Below, piece by piece: positions 5,715-6,433 of a stretch of DNA of 6,433 bases. Within the stretch, counting starts at the first letter, position 1, and the number at the start of each line of letters is the position of its first letter. This stretch comes from Rhodanobacteraceae bacterium (GTDB lineage: Bacteria > Pseudomonadota > Gammaproteobacteria > Xanthomonadales > SZUA-5). The notes below the pieces were generated by a model, which was not told the origin of the DNA, did not search any database, and was given only the letters and a program-made list of their open reading frames with translations. The stretch spans positions 1 through 6,433 of the forward strand of contig QIMA01000236.1 of the NCBI GenBank assembly GCA_003233535.1, given 5' to 3'. Position numbers and translations under genes: made by a program.

Positions 5715-6433
5715 TCATCGGTCTGGGTTGATCACTCCGCGCATCAAATCAATCTCGGTTTTTTTGAGTTGCAGTAACTTCGCCCGCTTGTCCCAGGTAT
5801 GCACTACATCTCGAATTTGCGTAGCTATCGCGGACGCTGCCTGGTCAGACAATCGGTAGTACGAAGCCGTTGCCAGCACTCGCTCCGTATCGGGCAAGGA
5901 GCTGGAATCATCGATGGACAAGACGTGGCTGTTCCTGTCGGGGTTTGGATTAACATCGAAGGCCGGTGATAGCCGCCAGCCGTTAGCCTCGCGTAAGAAG
6001 GCATGGTTGCGTAGGTGGTCGTCGCGGTTGCCTATTAGGATGTTAAACATGACGCGTCGAAACAGTTGCTCAAGGTCCGTAGCGATGTGCTGTGAGGTGC
6101 CTTCGTTTTCGATCGCGGCAACTAGGTCGAGGTACGAGCTCCCCTCGCTGCTGTCGACATCAAGCAAGGTCATGGCCGATGCGAATATGCGACGCGTAGC
6201 GCCTTGACGATCGAAGCGCGAGACCGCGTAGGTATGACCACGATCGGAAAGCCTGAGGACCTTCGCCGGCGGCACGACAATGCCGGCATCTTTCGCCAGC
6301 TGACAGGTCAGCAGTTCCCATAGACCGACATCGTAGCGATCCTCGGCAGAAGGGAACTTGGCCAGCCAAAGCGAGCCATCAACATTGCGAAAGCTGGCTT
6401 TCGGGCGCGCGCCACCGAGTGAAGCACCCGGCG
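5715..6433 (-). CDS. HipA-family serine/threonine kinase toxin, 5' end outside the window
   Basis: The frame is open from the right edge (6431) to TGA at 5717-5715, showing 238 C-terminal residues of a protein usually about 420-440 long. Visible residue numbers from the edge: glycine-rich loop GASLGGARPKAS (2-13), ATP-contacting Lys25 in LWLAKFPS, RFDR (72-75), SSYLDL, catalytic loop IGNRDDHLRNH with Asp137, His139 and Asn142, and metal-binding Asp159 in SPAFDVNP. These correspond to E. coli HipA Lys181, Asp309, His311, Asn314 and Asp332. HipA kinases phosphorylate targets such as glutamyl-tRNA synthetase and halt growth, and are held in check by HipB. The GTG at 6275 is internal and is not the start, since the kinase N-part is in frame upstream of it. 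The gene converges on the GNAT remnant across a 107-base gap without a clear terminator. A hipB gene would be expected beyond 6433. Confidence 0.93.
   Translation of the reverse strand, partial: PGASLGGARPKASFRNVDGSLWLAKFPSAEDRYDVGLWELLTCQLAKDAGIVVPPAKVLRLSDRGHTYAVSRFDRQGATRRIFASAMTLLDVDSSEGSSYLDLVAAIENEGTSQHIATDLEQLFRRVMFNILIGNRDDHLRNHAFLREANGWRLSPAFDVNPNPDRNSHVLSIDDSSSLPDTERVLATASYYRLSDQAASAIATQIRDVVHTWDKRAKLLQLKKTEIDLMRGVINPDR

Noticed and set aside
6160..6369. Minus-strand frame over the HipA region in another phase
   Set aside because: The HipA frame itself is open through this stretch and carries the conserved kinase motifs, so this is a shadow.

Overview
The window looks like a piece of a GC-rich gammaproteobacterial chromosome. 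Evidence for this is a ZapE-type ATPase gene, a small membrane-anchored cytochrome of the c5 type, an ExeM-like nuclease, and a tRNA-Arg gene with an encoded CCA end. I cannot fix the genus from sequence alone. The window divides at the tRNA: backbone-like genes lie to its left and accessory-type genes to its right.

Left part (1-3801, all on the minus strand, read right to left): a c-type cytochrome gene (3801-3259), a lipoprotein endonuclease/exonuclease/phosphatase-family nuclease (3227-1386), a small alpha/beta hydrolase (1389-730) and zapE (from 733, leaving the window at base 1). The last three are joined by 4-base stop/start overlaps (ATGA and GTGA), and the nuclease begins 31 bases after the cytochrome stop. 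I read this as one four-gene operon with a sigma70-like promoter at 3865-3892. The products touch electron transfer (cytochrome), envelope DNA or phosphoester breakdown (nuclease), a generic hydrolase and FtsZ-ring control (ZapE). I see no single pathway uniting them.

Middle (3802-4505): divergent promoters, then tRNA-Arg(CCG) at 3997-4073 on the plus strand. The tRNA is followed by about 430 bases with no convincing gene. This stretch holds three TACCCG repeats close to the tRNA end, and a 10-bp-phased GTCCC repeat array directly upstream of an extended -10 promoter. A tRNA 3' end followed by short repeats and foreign-looking genes is the usual layout of an integration site, but no integrase lies in the window.

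Right part (4506-6433, with a looser, more AT-rich look): a 69-residue protein of unknown family overlaps by 47 bases a DUF2335-type two-helix membrane protein gene. In the same frame, after tandem stop codons, comes a GNAT acetyltransferase of the toxin-like (TacT/AtaT-related) group that has lost its start and N-terminus. Facing it on the minus strand is the C-terminal part of a HipA-family serine/threonine kinase toxin with all visible kinase residues intact; its 5' end, and any hipB antitoxin, lie beyond the window. The best candidate for an undescribed system is the small-ORF/DUF2335 pair with its own promoter and repeat array, placed among toxin-type genes next to a tRNA.
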